A stretch of 64,000 nt of DNA from Verpa conica (GCA_033030425.1 JAUFSD010000011.1:1364001-1428000), one strand, 5' to 3'; positions 38,112-49,682 are shown, counted from the stretch's first letter. Made by a program: numbers and translations. The notes: generated by a model not told the origin, from the letters alone.

Positions 38112-38471
38112 TGTCAAGAACTCCCATTTCCTAGTCTGCCTTGTCTATCTCCTTGTTTCATGTATCGTTTCATATCTCGTAGGATTCTTGTTATCATTGG
38201 TCATGTAAGAAGTACACCTCGCAGGACGAGACGTCTGTAGTTTCATGTAGAAGGAAGTTGCTCCTTCAGTTTCATATTGTCTCAGTGTTGATCTCAGCGT
38301 CCCTCCAGAAAGGGTATAAAAGGGACGCATCTCTGTCAGTTAGTTAGTTCTTCACGCAACAACTTGCATTCAATACCATACCTACCTTGTCCCCGAGTTC
38401 CTAGTCTCCCGATACTAGTCTTGCCTTGTGATTATCGCCTGCTGTTCCCCAATAGGTGATCGGTTTTTACA
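38112..38471 (+). mobile_element. Solo LTR b (diverged member)
   Basis: 360 bp, TGTCAAGAACTCC...GTTTTTACA, flanked by CCAAG at 38107-38111 and 38472-38476. It has the same ends and repeated GTTTCATGT/GTTTCATAT words as solo LTR a, and a TATA box GGGTATAAAAGGG. Much diverged in the middle, so a subfamily. Confidence 0.85.
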
Positions 38472-38476
38472 CCAAG

Positions 38477-39402
38477 ATACCCAAGGACTTTATAAATAGT
38501 CCTACATAGATATCTAAACTAAGTACAAAACCAAGCAAAGAAATACAGTCCAGCACCTCTTCTTAAACCCGCTAGCCTTTTTATTTTACATAAAATGATT
38601 ATAACCAATTTACAATACCTACAAACTGGGTTATGCTACACAGAAATTTGCCTGGGAATCTTGTCACCGTAGTTCAATAGTCACCTCCTCAAATACTCCG
38701 AGTCTATTACTTCTTGCCTTTTTCACATGATTCTATTGCGAGCGCTACTACTACAGTAGATGTTAGTGATAATATTATACATTATCAAATTTACCCGAAC
38801 ATTTATGTTGCACCCAAGCAAATCGCCCACAACCCCCGCACCAAAAGCTTGACATAAAAACCACACTAAGCTTGTAACCAGTATAGCCCCTGAGGATTCC
38901 ATAAATGAAATTATCTTTCTTATGGCTATTGTGGTTGTGGAACAAAACTTGCTTGAAATGTTCGGGTAACGTATAATACAAGGCGCATCAGCAACCGACA
39001 ATACCCATCACTACAGCTCTTCCACAGCCCAAACAGGGGGAAATTGAAGAAAAATACTATGCGCTATTCTTTTCATCAATTCTTAATTGTATTTTATTTA
39101 TTACCACTAATCTGGTTAGAAGATCATCTCTAGATTTCAGGAAACTGGAGGCCGTTCCGTTGCTATCGCCTCAATAAGCGGCCACTACTTGCACGCGAGT
39201 GTAAGTGTAAACTCTCGCTGAATAGAAGCACATCCAGAAATGGTATTATTAAGTTCGGAGTCTAGGGCCTTTATGACCTAGGAGTTTCTTGATTTTGTTC
39301 TTAGGTGGGAAAGAAGCGGATGTACTACAAAAGAGTGCGGCAGAGAGGAGGAAGTCAACGAGCCCTTTATATGTACCTATTATTGAAGTTAATCATTAGT
39401 CC
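38477..39402. other. No gene seen; contains an array relic
   Basis: Positions 38823-38980 (CGCCCACAAC, AAATTATCTTTCTTAT, GGCTATTGTGGTTGTG) resemble 13331-13560 in array unit 2. This suggests that a fragment of the array lies beyond the mobile-element cluster. No ORF is supported. Confidence 0.35.
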
Positions 39403-39404
39403 TA

Positions 39405-40072
39405 TCCCATGGTCTGTAACAACGCGTTTTTGCACGAAATTCCATGCAAATTTTCAGGTATTTTTCTTTAAACACCCACAACTATCTAAGAACCCCCCTC
39501 TGCCCCTACCCTGTGGTAATTTGTGAGATATTCAGGTAGTAAATAGATTTTTAGTATTTTTTCTAAATCTTCTATATTTTTTTCTACTGAGAGAGGACTC
39601 CTGGAAATTGACCTTTAAAGGTAGTATGACTAGATATACCCTGTAATATCGGATCTGAGAACATGGCAACAGCTTTTCCCACTACTTAATTCTGTCTAGT
39701 TTTGGGTCTAAATAACCACTTCTAAAGACCCTACAAGCCAAAATAAGTCAATATGAATCTTTTTTTTGGCTAGAACATGTAATTAATAGGGTCCCTTTAT
39801 GATACATACTAAAAAAATGTATTTCTGCCCTAAGGGAAGAATATAGTTTTCCACTTTTAAGCAAAAGGCAAGAAAAACCGCCAAGCCTGTAATCTAGTAC
39901 ACACCACAAATCATCAACATAAAATATATTATATTTAATTACATAAACATAGCTTAAAGGTAGTAATAATGCCACTGTAATCGTACCAGATTTTAAAATG
40001 CTCTGGTGGTTGTGGTGGGTAGCTTCCAAATTCCCACAGTTTTTCGTGCGAATCTCGTTACAGAGCATGGGA
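39405..40072. mobile_element. TIR element 2 with TA flanks (non-autonomous)
   Basis: 668 bp with the same termini as 35214-37254 (TCCCATGGTCTGTAAC at the left, GTTACAGAGCATGGGA at the right) and TA at 39403-39404 and 40073-40074. The subterminal stretches also match. Too short for a transposase; the ORFs inside are not convincing. Confidence 0.65.
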
Positions 40073-40259
40073 TAGTAAACTCACTATAGGCTATCTACTT
40101 CGCTAGACAAATACTATATTTTCCTATTCTCTCCAATAATGAAGAATTTATATATATATATATTACCTCATGGGAGGAGCTATTTAAAAGCCCTTATCCA
40201 ATAATCATATAATTTCCCCCTCCTCACCCATACTTCCATCCATTCATCTATCTTTCGTC

Positions 40260-40871
40260 TTATCTAACTCCCACATCCCTAACCTCCAAACTCCCCCAAA
40301 AAAACACAATCCTTCCTTCCACCAGCCCATCCCGCCCACATACCTTAACGATTCTTTGAAACACCCCTTCCGCTTCTCCACACGTCAACCTCCGAGCATA
40401 GTCTAAATACACGTTTGGTTCAGTGTAGCCATTGGTGACACAGAAGTACAACATGACAAAATCATTTGACCCAAGTATTCTACAATATGACCGCTTTGGA
40501 TCCAGTGCGCCACGTGCATTTTTCGAGTAGTAGCTAGTGGCTGTGAGGTTTCCGCAGCTATCATGAATACCGGTGATTATATATTCTTGAATCTTAGGTA
40601 TAAGTGAGGGTAGGTAAGTTTTATTTGAGGAGTTTGTAGGAAGGGGGAAGTGGCAGACTGGATATCCGTCAAAGGCAGGGTCGCGATATCCCCCTCCTAT
40701 AGTGGTAGTATTAGAGCTGGGGGATATACTGGAAGTATTTCCAAATACCATTCTCGCGGGGGAGGTGGGCTTCAGGGTATGGCGGGCGTGAAATTTTCCG
40801 TGTCGTTGGTTCAGACCGGTGCGACAACTTGCGATAGCGAAGAATGTTAGAAAAAGGATAAAGCACCTCAT
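40260..40871 (-). CDS. Predicted small secreted protein, unknown function
   Basis: 203 residues starting MRCFILFLTFFAIASC, a clear N-terminal signal peptide. The mature part has several N-glycosylation sequons (NTS, NTT, NSS, NKT, NLT) and about five cysteines that could form disulfides. I do not recognise the family. A GTATGT donor-like site falls near residue 170, so the C-terminus may be spliced differently and the last 35 residues are uncertain. It lies just right of TIR element 2 and is transcribed towards it. It could be a secreted effector-type protein, but only size, signal peptide and cysteines point that way. Confidence 0.55.
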   Translation of the reverse strand: MRCFILFLTFFAIASCRTGLNQRHGKFHARHTLKPTSPARMVFGNTSSISPSSNTTTIGGGYRDPAFDGYPVCHFPLPTNSSNKTYLPSLIPKIQEYIITGIHDSCGNLTATSYYSKNARGALDPKRSYCRILGSNDFVMLYFCVTNGYTEPNVYLDYARRLTCGEAEGVFQRIVKVCGRDGLVEGRIVFFWGSLEVRDVGVR

Positions 40872-41469
40872 AATGCGAGGATTTATATTTATCGATTGTT
40901 ATGTTTGCGAAGGTGCGTGTCTTTTATTATAACCACTGGTGATTAGTACTGGTGTGAAGCACGTACTCCCTATAGAGGTACATGTATGTGTAAAGGGTTT
41001 AAGATCCTAAGGTCATTAGTTATGTACTGAATACTAATGCACCATGCACCACCCACAGTTCTATATAATGCAAACTAGCGAACAAAGAAAAATGTTTAGG
41101 CACCCTTGGCCTTTCGCCCTACCCATACCTTCATGCGACAAGAAGCCACCTCTCTCTCAGGCCTAACTTACGAACTAATGAACAGGTGATTGAAAAGATG
41201 TGGCTGGTACCTGTATTCCCAATACAGACTTGGCGCCACCACAGCCACCTTTTATCGAAATTACCCAAGTAAATAGGAGCCCCCAAAGCCAAAACCCTGG
41301 TAAATCCTTTCTTTAGACCGCTTTTTTGGTATAAAGAGTGAATTAAAGCTGCAGGTTTGTGAGCGATATCTCCCGGAAGCAATAGGTTATTTGAGAGCTG
41401 TAAGCCGCGACCATGATAGCTATGATGTAATGGAGAATAGACTGCTCATGCCAAGACAGATCACGTGCA
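40872..41469. other. Intergenic, divergent promoter region
   Basis: Lies between the minus-strand secreted-protein gene and the plus-strand nine-exon gene. It should hold both promoters. No distinct element is recognised. Confidence 0.4.
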
Positions 41470-44024
41470 ATGATGATGTGTCAGCAACCATCGCCTCCCA
41501 GCCACCTCCTGCACCCCGCAACACTCCTTCAGCAACTCTACCTCGACCACCTGCATGTAGGCATCCTACCCCTCCAGCCGGCCATCTTCCTCGCAATGAT
41601 TCACAAGTTCTTCAGTCGTCCTCACACGAAGTGGAACTTAAAGGACTTCGCGAGCTGTTTCTTAGACGACGCGTCACCCCATCAGCGAACACTCAATGCA
41701 TTAACGAGTGCGTGGACGAACTCGCTCGATGCGATCCGGCACGATGAGGAGGATAAAGAGTCCCATAAGTCGCGTAAAGCTCACTACCTCCGCGAGCAGT
41801 GGGATCAGGTATGTTGATGCTCTTCCCTAATCCCAGATGGATCTATCGCGTATTTCTACGAGGCGTGACCATACTCTGGTCATTCAAAGCCTATGGCTGA
41901 GCCGCTATGCTGGCATTGGAGACTCGGGTGACTATGCTCTGCTTGTTTCTAGACGAACTGCCTAGTACTCTGGATTACTTGCTTGTTTTTTGGATGGACT
42001 GCTTGGTCCCCTGGAGAGCTTGCTTGTTTTTTGGATGAACAGCGGAGAGCTTGCTAGGTCGCCCGAAGTTCAAGGCCTCTGGCCGATTCAGTGTTAGTCC
42101 CACTGGGAGCCGCAGATGTCCTACTCGGTTGTCTGGTGCTAAAGGCGGGCTGTCTCTTGCTGCTGGCTACTTGGCTGGCGGTGAAGGCAGTCAGCCAACC
42201 CGGTGGGTTTCCCGTTTCGCTAATACTTGTCTATAGAATCCAAGCGAGAAGCGTTTAGCCAGGGCCGCCGTTGAGTCTTTCAAAGATGCACAACCAAGTG
42301 TCAGTGTAGTCAACAATAACAACAATAACAGCACGACTATCATCGGTGAAGTCCAAACTGTCTTCAGTGGGAGCAGGTAACTTTGACCAAGAAGAAAGGT
42401 CGAGTATTTATTTACTAATTTTAACTAGTACTGGGCCCACGGACAGTGGTAGGAGTAAGAGAGGTTTAGATATAAGGTTTGCCCGTCTAGTCTTTATCGA
42501 ATCTTATTGTATGCGCTTACGCTTTCTTCTCTCCAGCAGTTCCGCGTCTTCTGACGTAGAGGCCCATTCATCTCGCAAGAAGAAGAAGAAGAAGAAGAAG
42601 AAGAAGAAGCAGGAAACTGTTGATAGCTCAGGGTAATCTCACCTATTCTTCTGCTTGGGTAATTCCATATTTACTTACTCGTATTTTGTGCAATGTCAGA
42701 TCATGGCTGCAGCGCTTTACCGATATGTATAATGTTATGGATCCTGATAAGAAAATGAAACTGTCAACCGGAACTATCGTAGAGGACACTATTTTTGCAT
42801 ATGCCCGTGATTTAGAGAAACAGACACTAGTACATTCATTTGTTATTGACCCTGAAAACCCTCTCCTCAAGCAACTTTTCAAGCCGGAGGAGCTGGTGGA
42901 AATCGTTGCGCATGTGGATAGCCGTCGGAACACTCTCAAGAATGTTTCGACACCCCGATCCTTAGATTGGATACCTGATGAAGTTAGTACTACTGTATCT
43001 TATTCTCATTTTTACGCAAGTCCTCACTGTTATCAACAGGTAACGACCACTACTCAACTTCGGAAAATCCTTTATGGCCCTGAACAGCCTCAGGGTTTAG
43101 ATGAAGAGTGGATTAGTGATGTTTATCGCCAGTTGTGAGTTCTCATATTTCACTACTTGGGCATTACCTGTGGGACCTTCACCTGTCTAGAGGCTTATTT
43201 ATACCCAGTCTCTTCTTGCTCGAGCATCCTGATAAACCACTCACACGAGACCATTGCGAAAACTGGTTTGAAGTCACAGTCTTAGGCAGACTTATCAACC
43301 GCTGTATCATGACCCTGCCGGGTGTTGAAGTTTTGTGGTACGCTAATCTCCATTGCCCTTTTCTTGCGTCTCACATGCCAACTCATTTACAGCAAGGAGT
43401 CAATTTCCGCAGCCACAAGAGGATACCTCAACCAAAACAGGACTGAGACCGGAGAGGGAAATCATTTACTCCCTTGCCCACGTTTAGACTCAATCTTCAG
43501 ACTCATTCAACCCAGGTACGAATTCGGCGGATGCGAGGTTGGGAAATATGACAAAGGCACCGAAGACACCAAGCGCATTGAAGACTTCAACAAACTAGTC
43601 ACAACTCTGAGCCATATGCTCCACCGTCTTCACCAAGAGATGAAAGTGAACCGCCCACAGGAACTAGAGGTGGTTGGGCTTCTATGCTCGGGTATGTGAT
43701 ACCGCATCAACTAATTTATGACTTGGCCGAGTTCTAAATAATCTTAAAATCAGGATTAACTTTGCAACCCCTCTGGATGTATTCCCCAAATGGATACCTT
43801 TGTTTCCTAGTCCGATATGACACCCACAGGATCCCTGCCCATGAAAAACGTATAAGAGATATTAGACAACTCCTAAAGTCTATGTGGCTAGTCAAAGTAA
43901 CTATCCTCTTATCCCTTATGGCGAGGATTAAGGCTTACAAATATCCTAGAAAACCATCAATGACACTGTGGACCTTCTTTTGGATTCTGATGCCAACGAG
44001 CCTCAGACTACGGTTACGGGATAG
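41470..44024 (+). CDS. Conserved-looking nine-exon gene, unknown function
   Basis: Exons: 41470-41808, 42237-42376, 42537-42632, 42700-42982, 43040-43134, 43191-43337, 43393-43691, 43754-43896 and 43950-44024. Together they give 538 residues with all phases matching and no internal stop. Intron donors are GTATGT, GTAACT, GTAATC, GTTAGT, GTGAGT, GTACGC, GTATGT and GTAACT; all acceptors are AG. Intron 1 is long (428 nt) and has an internal direct repeat. Exon 3 carries a lysine run from an AAG microsatellite next to a Ser/Asp-rich stretch, a likely disordered linker. The rest is globular, with LPGVEV, RTETGEGN and VGLLCSGLT. As I recall, similar uncharacterised proteins occur in other fungi, but I cannot name the family or assign a reaction. 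The intact structure argues for a working gene. Confidence 0.65.
42577..42609 (+). repeat. AAG microsatellite in exon 3
   Basis: About eleven AAG triplets coding a poly-lysine run. In-frame length variation would alter the linker without breaking the gene. Confidence 0.9.
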
Positions 44025-46648
44025 TCGAATTCCCCTATGTCATCGGCGAAATTAGGCTACCGTGTGGTTAGATGCTAGTTGAGCCGGAGACACCAACGAA
44101 CTTTAGTGGTCAGACTAAATTCATCAAGGTCGTCATTAACTCTCTTTTTGATCGTGTCCATAATAATACAATCTTATTACTCAATCTAAATAATCTTATC
44201 CGTTACGACTACACTATGAATCACGTTTAATTGATCCCCAGAGTAGCCTTTTGAGACGTTTTATACAGCATGCTTATCCCAAAGTAGTACTCTATGCGAT
44301 GTAGGTGAAAACATAATAAACCCTAACCCTACCTAACACAGTGCTGAAGAATAGTGTATCGTGAGCTCCTCAGAGTAGCTCGTCTCATTACAATAAAATC
44401 GCTCTATAAGAGTAACGCTCGAGGTATTGAGATACTCGCCTTATAAGAACACGCACTCTTTAGTACTGATAGGGGTGATTTTATGTATTAGGCTTTTTCT
44501 ATTGAGTTTTATATTCTTACAATACCGCAACAGTATATATTTGCCATACTTCACTTATTCTACGACTGGTGCCCATAGGTCAAAAAACCACTGTAAAATT
44601 AACACCCGCTCATAAATCCGGGTTTATAATTTGCTAAATGTGGGTCTACAACAAGAGTGGCTTATAAAATACTAGCTACTTGATCAAAAATGGATAGAGT
44701 CTGCTTAAAAGTCATGTCATCTTACCATACCCTAAGCCTAAACTCCCAAATAATAGAGGCCCTCCAGCATTGTAGATACCCCCCCATGAAAAACAGCATA
44801 AATACCGCGCCTACTATCAATCGCAACTCAGCTATACGAATATATTCTTAGTTGACTCGATTTGCCATCAGGAGTCCTAGCAGGCTACTGTAAACAAGCA
44901 AAACCTAAAAGAAGTACAGTGAGCAATGTTACCAGCGTTTGACCAACAAGATCATAGCCCATCAGTTCAAGGACCGTCAATACCCATGCCGGATAGCCCG
45001 AAGTTTACTGTGAGGACGTTTTCGGATGGAGTAGCAAAGTCGCCAAAGAGGAATATACTTTGATTTTCGAATAGAAGTATCTTTGAGAGAGAATCAAGGA
45101 TGTGAGCAACCCACATAACTAAAGCGTAACTCAAGCTCTCTTTCCAAATCTGTGCAAGCTACCAACGAACTACCCTACCCGATTAACCCTTAAAAACACT
45201 TTATCACAGGAAAAGTCCTATTGGTTGGGACTATGTCACGCAAAGAATATAAAAACACTGCCACGCAGTTCTAAATATTCTTTTTGTCGCCAGTTAGATC
45301 TTATGTGTGGAGGAAGTTTCCCTGCCTATTACCTAGCTAGTCTGATTCACAAGTGGCTGTTCGGATTAGATTAAAAGCTCTGAACGGGTGATCTCCAGTG
45401 CCGCTGCGGCCTCATTGAAAACATCACATAGAGACTTTGGTACCTAACCCGATAGGCCTTTGAGCTGTTATGCATGTCAATACGGTATCCCTTCTTGCTC
45501 AGCCCTGCACCATACCCCGCATCGCCACTACGATGAACGAATGGAATGTTCTCTCGATTGGGAGTATATAGAAATTCGAAACCTACATAGCATTAGGCAA
45601 CCTGGATCCATGCCGCGCGACCACTCACTAAAAACATAGCGAGTCAAGAAAATCTGGTGGTTCCTATAGTCCTATCAAACGGCAGTCGATTACCATATTA
45701 AAACATAACCCCTCCCCCCAGCCTTGTTCTATTTATTTTATCAGTAATCAAATAATTGTCTTCTGCACAGCATGTATTGTACTGTACAGCCCGCAACAGC
45801 CTTGGAATAGTATTTAAAACAACGCACCCTCCCACCGTAGTAGATTCTACTAACAACGCCGTTACTAGTCCACGACCTAATCCGGATAAAGGATAGCTTC
45901 CACCTACGCACTATCCTTCCGGAATCTACAATTTTTTTTAAAGCCCATCAACTACATCCCGGAGTCTATTATACCCGCAACTACTGAAAAAATAAATGGG
46001 TGGCAAACTTAAGGTTCGGTAATACCAGAACTGTATTGCTGGGAGTTATCACTAAAGTCAATACAGATTATATGCGAGGTACTACCTCGACCACCAGGAG
46101 ACAAAAATGCAGTATGTGCATCTACCCGACCGACTCTTACTACACTTCTCTAACTAGAGCTTGGCATGTAGCCATTAACGATTCCGAAGGGTGCACCGCG
46201 GCCTACAATAAAAGCCGGACAACCAACCCTATTCCGACCGAACGGAGGGACACCGGCGGGGAAGCCATCTGGAAGTTGGTGGAGGAAAGCTTAGAGTTGG
46301 AGAGCTAAGTGTCGTTTATTCATCATGGGTGTGCTAAGAGTGGATGGGATTCAAGGTCCGGAGATGGAGGTTGCATTTTGCCTCGGATGTAGGTCGTCGT
46401 GCAGATAAGATTATTGATTAAATCATACATTCAGCACATTCAGCTAGAGTTTCCACCCCGCCCGTAAGCTACACGTGTAAGCATCAGCCTAGCCTTGGCA
46501 TTTGTAAAAAAAAAACCAAGAAGATTTTGATAGAGTCGTGAAAAGAGATAGTTAGAGAATTGATCGGGCTAGCGCCTTCTAATCTGACTAGTACCACTTT
46601 CTTTACATAAACCACAACAGAGACAATAAGACTCGGAAAAAGCATTCC
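44025..46648. other. Long gene-free stretch
   Basis: No ORF with recognisable motifs. A 102-codon open frame (46000-46308) starts with GTG and has no supporting signal. Two CCCTAA words near 44320 are too few to be a telomere remnant. Possibly old decayed repeats. Confidence 0.5.
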
Positions 46649-46658
46649 ATTACAAACC

Positions 46659-46734
46659 GAGAAAACCTTTACAATGCCCGTAATCTTGGCGCCGCAACTT
46701 TCAATGCCCGAATACCTTAATGAATGCCAGTAAA
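46659..46734 (+). repeat. MULE left TIR
   Basis: 76 bp, includes GTAATCTTGGCGCCGCAACT and ends GCCAGTAAA. Its partner is at 49607-49682. Confidence 0.93.
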
Positions 46735-46932
46735 TAAGTGAAACCTTTTAAAATAATGGGCTATGGCCCTGGTTCCCTATGCAACACTGCTTTGGGCACA
46801 GTTTCTTCTAAAACAAAACAAGTTGGTGTATTTTTAAGCGAGAATACCCTTTATTGTAGAGATAATTTTATCCCTCGTATTTTTCGGGGTTTTTTCGTAT
46901 TTTTCCGGGTTTTTTGCGAGATCTTTACTACA

Positions 46933-48711
46933 ATGGCAGTACAACTACCAGTAGAACCGGGAATGCTATTTAGCTCATGGCTAGAGCTAAAAGAAATAGT
47001 GGAAGATTGGGCAGTTGCCGAGCATTTTGCGTTTAGAGTACCGAAAAAAGATAGCACCCGAGTGCATTACCGCTGCCGAGATACCGTATGCCCCTGGCGA
47101 GTTCATGCAACAACAGATAAAGAAGGCGAAATTCGAATTATCAAAGTTGAGGGACGACATACCTGCGCTGGCATGCAACAATCTAAACGAGATGTATCCA
47201 ATACACAATCATGGTTACGCCGAACCATACCACAACATCTCTTCGTAACACGAGAAACGGAAGTAAGAGAGATAGTTGATTGTGCTCGAATGCACTATAA
47301 TGTGCAAGTTAGCATTGAAGCTGCTCGTCTTACTCGTGCAACATTGATTAAAGACCGAATCGAACACCAACGCGAGCAATACACGCAAATCCCTGCCTAT
47401 TTGGCCCTTCTACATAGCCAAAACCTCCTTTTAACTACCAATTTGTATACAACCACCGATTCAAATGGTATCAATACATTCCAAAGAGTCTTTATTTGCC
47501 CTGCACAGTCTCAACTCTCGTTTATCCAAATGCGGAAATTTATGGCGGTTGATGGCACTTTTTTAAAAGCTCGCTTTGTGCAAACTTTGTTGTTAGCTGT
47601 AGGGATTGATGCAAACGGAAAAAACCTCCTTCTCGCTTGGGCAGTGGTAGAGAGTGAGAGCAAAAGTTCTTGGATATGGTTTCTATCATTACTTAAGCAA
47701 GCAATTCCACAAGTATTAAAGATGAGCCTGATTAGTGATCGAGATAAAGGGCTTCTTGCGGCAGATATTGTGCTTGGTGGTGAGGTGGATCGGTTTATTT
47801 GCTGTTTTCATTTAAAAGGAAACTTTTGCAAACGCTACAGCCGTACTTTGGAACGTCTATTTTGGTCAATAGCTTGTTCTAAAACCGTGGCTGACTACCA
47901 TATGTATATGGAAGAGTTACGCCGAGAAAACGCCTCCGCTGCCGAGTATTTGACTAGTATCGATCCTACTTTATGGGTTACAGTGTTTTATACCGGTCCA
48001 TATTTTGGCCATAAAACATCTAATGTAGTCGAGTCAATGAATAAAGTACTTAAAGCTGAGCGAGAGCTTTCCATATTGGACCTCCTAAACGAAATCTGGC
48101 ACTCAACTATGCAAACGCGATTTCGGCGGTATTCCGATGCATTACAGCAAGTACAACAGCTTCAAACCCATACCGACTTTTGTCTCCAAAAGCTCCAGGA
48201 AAGCCGTCAATGGGCTATGAAAAACAATGTGCGTATTGCAACTGAAACCCGGGCGGAAATCACTCAAATAAACGAAAAAGTATACATAGTTGATCTGGCA
48301 GCAGCGAGTTGTACCTGTGGGCGGTACCAGGAGAATGGGATACCCTGTAGTCATGCATTTAGCTTTATATTTTCGTTAGGAAAATCACCTCGAGATTTTG
48401 TACCAGACTGCTTTACCACTGTAACGTGGAAAAACACGTATTTGAGTAATTTCGCTCCTATTTCTTTGGCCGGAATTTCGGGATTTATGGATGCAGGTAT
48501 ATGTAATCCACCTCTAAAAGAGAGAACTCCTATGGGTAGGCCACAGGTGGTAAGAATGGCTCCGGGGTCTCAACGGAAAAAAATTGCTAGGGCACAAGCA
48601 TTATTCAATAATGTCAATCCTCCTCCTGAGAAAGGTAAAGGAAGTCAGGCTTGTAGGAAATGCGGTACATATGGCCATAATAAGGCAACTTGTAAGGGAG
48701 ATAGTATTTAA
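46933..48711 (+). CDS. MULE transposase with SWIM and CCHC zinc fingers
   Basis: 592 residues from the ATG at 46933. The frame is open further upstream (ATG at 46756), but that part is T-rich and unlike the family, so I prefer 46933. The N-terminal FLYWCH/WRKY-like part has RCRDTVCPW..EGRHTC with paired Cys/His. The MULE DDE core has D207 (AVDGTF), D269 (SDRDKG) and E367 (NVVESMN). A SWIM finger C460-x-C462..C472-x-H474 follows, and near the C-terminus a CCHC knuckle C574/C577/H582/C587. The enzyme cuts and rejoins element ends at the TIRs. Length and domain order are normal, with no frameshift and no intron needed. It lies about 200 bp inside the left TIR. Confidence 0.93.
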   Translation: MAVQLPVEPGMLFSSWLELKEIVEDWAVAEHFAFRVPKKDSTRVHYRCRDTVCPWRVHATTDKEGEIRIIKVEGRHTCAGMQQSKRDVSNTQSWLRRTIPQHLFVTRETEVREIVDCARMHYNVQVSIEAARLTRATLIKDRIEHQREQYTQIPAYLALLHSQNLLLTTNLYTTTDSNGINTFQRVFICPAQSQLSFIQMRKFMAVDGTFLKARFVQTLLLAVGIDANGKNLLLAWAVVESESKSSWIWFLSLLKQAIPQVLKMSLISDRDKGLLAADIVLGGEVDRFICCFHLKGNFCKRYSRTLERLFWSIACSKTVADYHMYMEELRRENASAAEYLTSIDPTLWVTVFYTGPYFGHKTSNVVESMNKVLKAERELSILDLLNEIWHSTMQTRFRRYSDALQQVQQLQTHTDFCLQKLQESRQWAMKNNVRIATETRAEITQINEKVYIVDLAAASCTCGRYQENGIPCSHAFSFIFSLGKSPRDFVPDCFTTVTWKNTYLSNFAPISLAGISGFMDAGICNPPLKERTPMGRPQVVRMAPGSQRKKIARAQALFNNVNPPPEKGKGSQACRKCGTYGHNKATCKGDSI

Positions 48712-48904
48712 TTATAGACATCTATTAATATATTAGTATAGTTGAGAGTGAGAAAAGTGAGAAACTCGAGTGACATACTATGAAATCATCATATTTCCGG
48801 TCCCCCCCATCAATGTCTCGGCACCCCTCTAGCGTTCAGGAGAGACCCTCATTGTGCTTTCTTTACCTCCTCAAAATTTGGCGGCTCGCTCGCGCGAGGG
48901 CTGC

Positions 48905-49329
48905 TGTAAAAGTACACAAGCCCTTGCTCTAGTGGGGACAGCAGGTGATGTCTAAAGAGCTGGGACACTAAGGGGCACATGGACTAGAAGACTGGGAAGA
49001 CTGGAACTAGAGTAGGTACTTGGTAGTAAATACAAGTTGAAGGATAGAGAACTAAAACTAAGAACTGGGGAAATGGCTCGATACTTATAGTATGGCCGAA
49101 ACATGAAAGAGAAAGGGCTGACACGCGTAGCGTGTCAGACTACATGAAACAAGAACATGATACGTGATATGAAACTAAAGAGATCCTGATGACGTGGCCA
49201 GCCACGTCATCCCATACATGAAACATAAATGAGACTAGACATGAAACTGATATGAAACGGGCAAGGCTGACTGGTGGTCGAGTGACAATTTGTGACCGAG
49301 TGAGAACTGATGATTTGTCGTTCTTGACA
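48905..49329 (-). mobile_element. Solo LTR c, nested in the MULE
   Basis: 425 bp on the minus strand, flanked by GCTGC at 48900-48904 and 49330-49334. It is the reverse complement of solo LTR a (37453-37869) with few differences, including the GACGTGGC palindrome and GACACGC..GCGTGTC. It inserted into the MULE 3' region after the transposase gene, so the retroelement was active after this MULE copy formed, or the MULE moved with it inside. Confidence 0.9.
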
Positions 49330-49606
49330 GCTGCCTTGCATAAGTCCCCTATGCACCTCGTACCTCGGGCAGGGGACTTATTGCCGTCAGCCCTCTTGCT
49401 CACTCGCATAATCTCAAATTTCCGGGGATTTCCCGGGCTTCTCGGCGTTCTCTCGGCGTTCTATCAGTCGGCGGTTTCTCGGCAGTTTCTCGGCACCTGG
49501 GGAGTGATATCGGTTAGCCTGCTGTAGAAGGGCTCTCTCAGAAGGGGGGGTTCTCCTGGGGGTCCTGCTGTGGGGGGAGGGGGGGGTCGTGGTCAAAGGT
49601 TTCGGT

Positions 49607-49682
49607 TTTACTGGCATACATTAGAGTATTCGGGCATCGAAAGTTGCGGCGCCAAGATTACGGGCATTGTAAAGGTTTTCTC
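49607..49682 (-). repeat. MULE right TIR
   Basis: Inverted partner of 46659-46734, followed by target duplication ATTACAAACC. Just inside lie short direct repeats (TCTCGGCGTTC, TCTCGGCAGTT) between 49436 and 49500, typical subterminal transposase sites. Confidence 0.93.

Larger units (their letters stand above)
46659..49682 (+). mobile_element. Complete Mutator-like element (MULE)
   Basis: 3024 bp bounded by 76-bp TIRs (46659-46734 and 49607-49682, about four mismatches) that start GAGAAAACCTTTACAATGCC. It is flanked by a perfect 10-bp duplication ATTACAAACC (46649-46658 and 49683-49692), within the MULE range. It encodes an intact transposase and carries a nested solo LTR (48905-49329). Near-identical TIRs and the intact ORF suggest recent activity. 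Confidence 0.95.

Noticed and set aside
44318..44333. CCCTAACCCTA, telomere-like
   Set aside because: Only two units. Similar short words occur elsewhere by chance.
46000..46308. 102-codon open frame
   Set aside because: Starts with GTG, no motifs, no splice context and no neighbour support.
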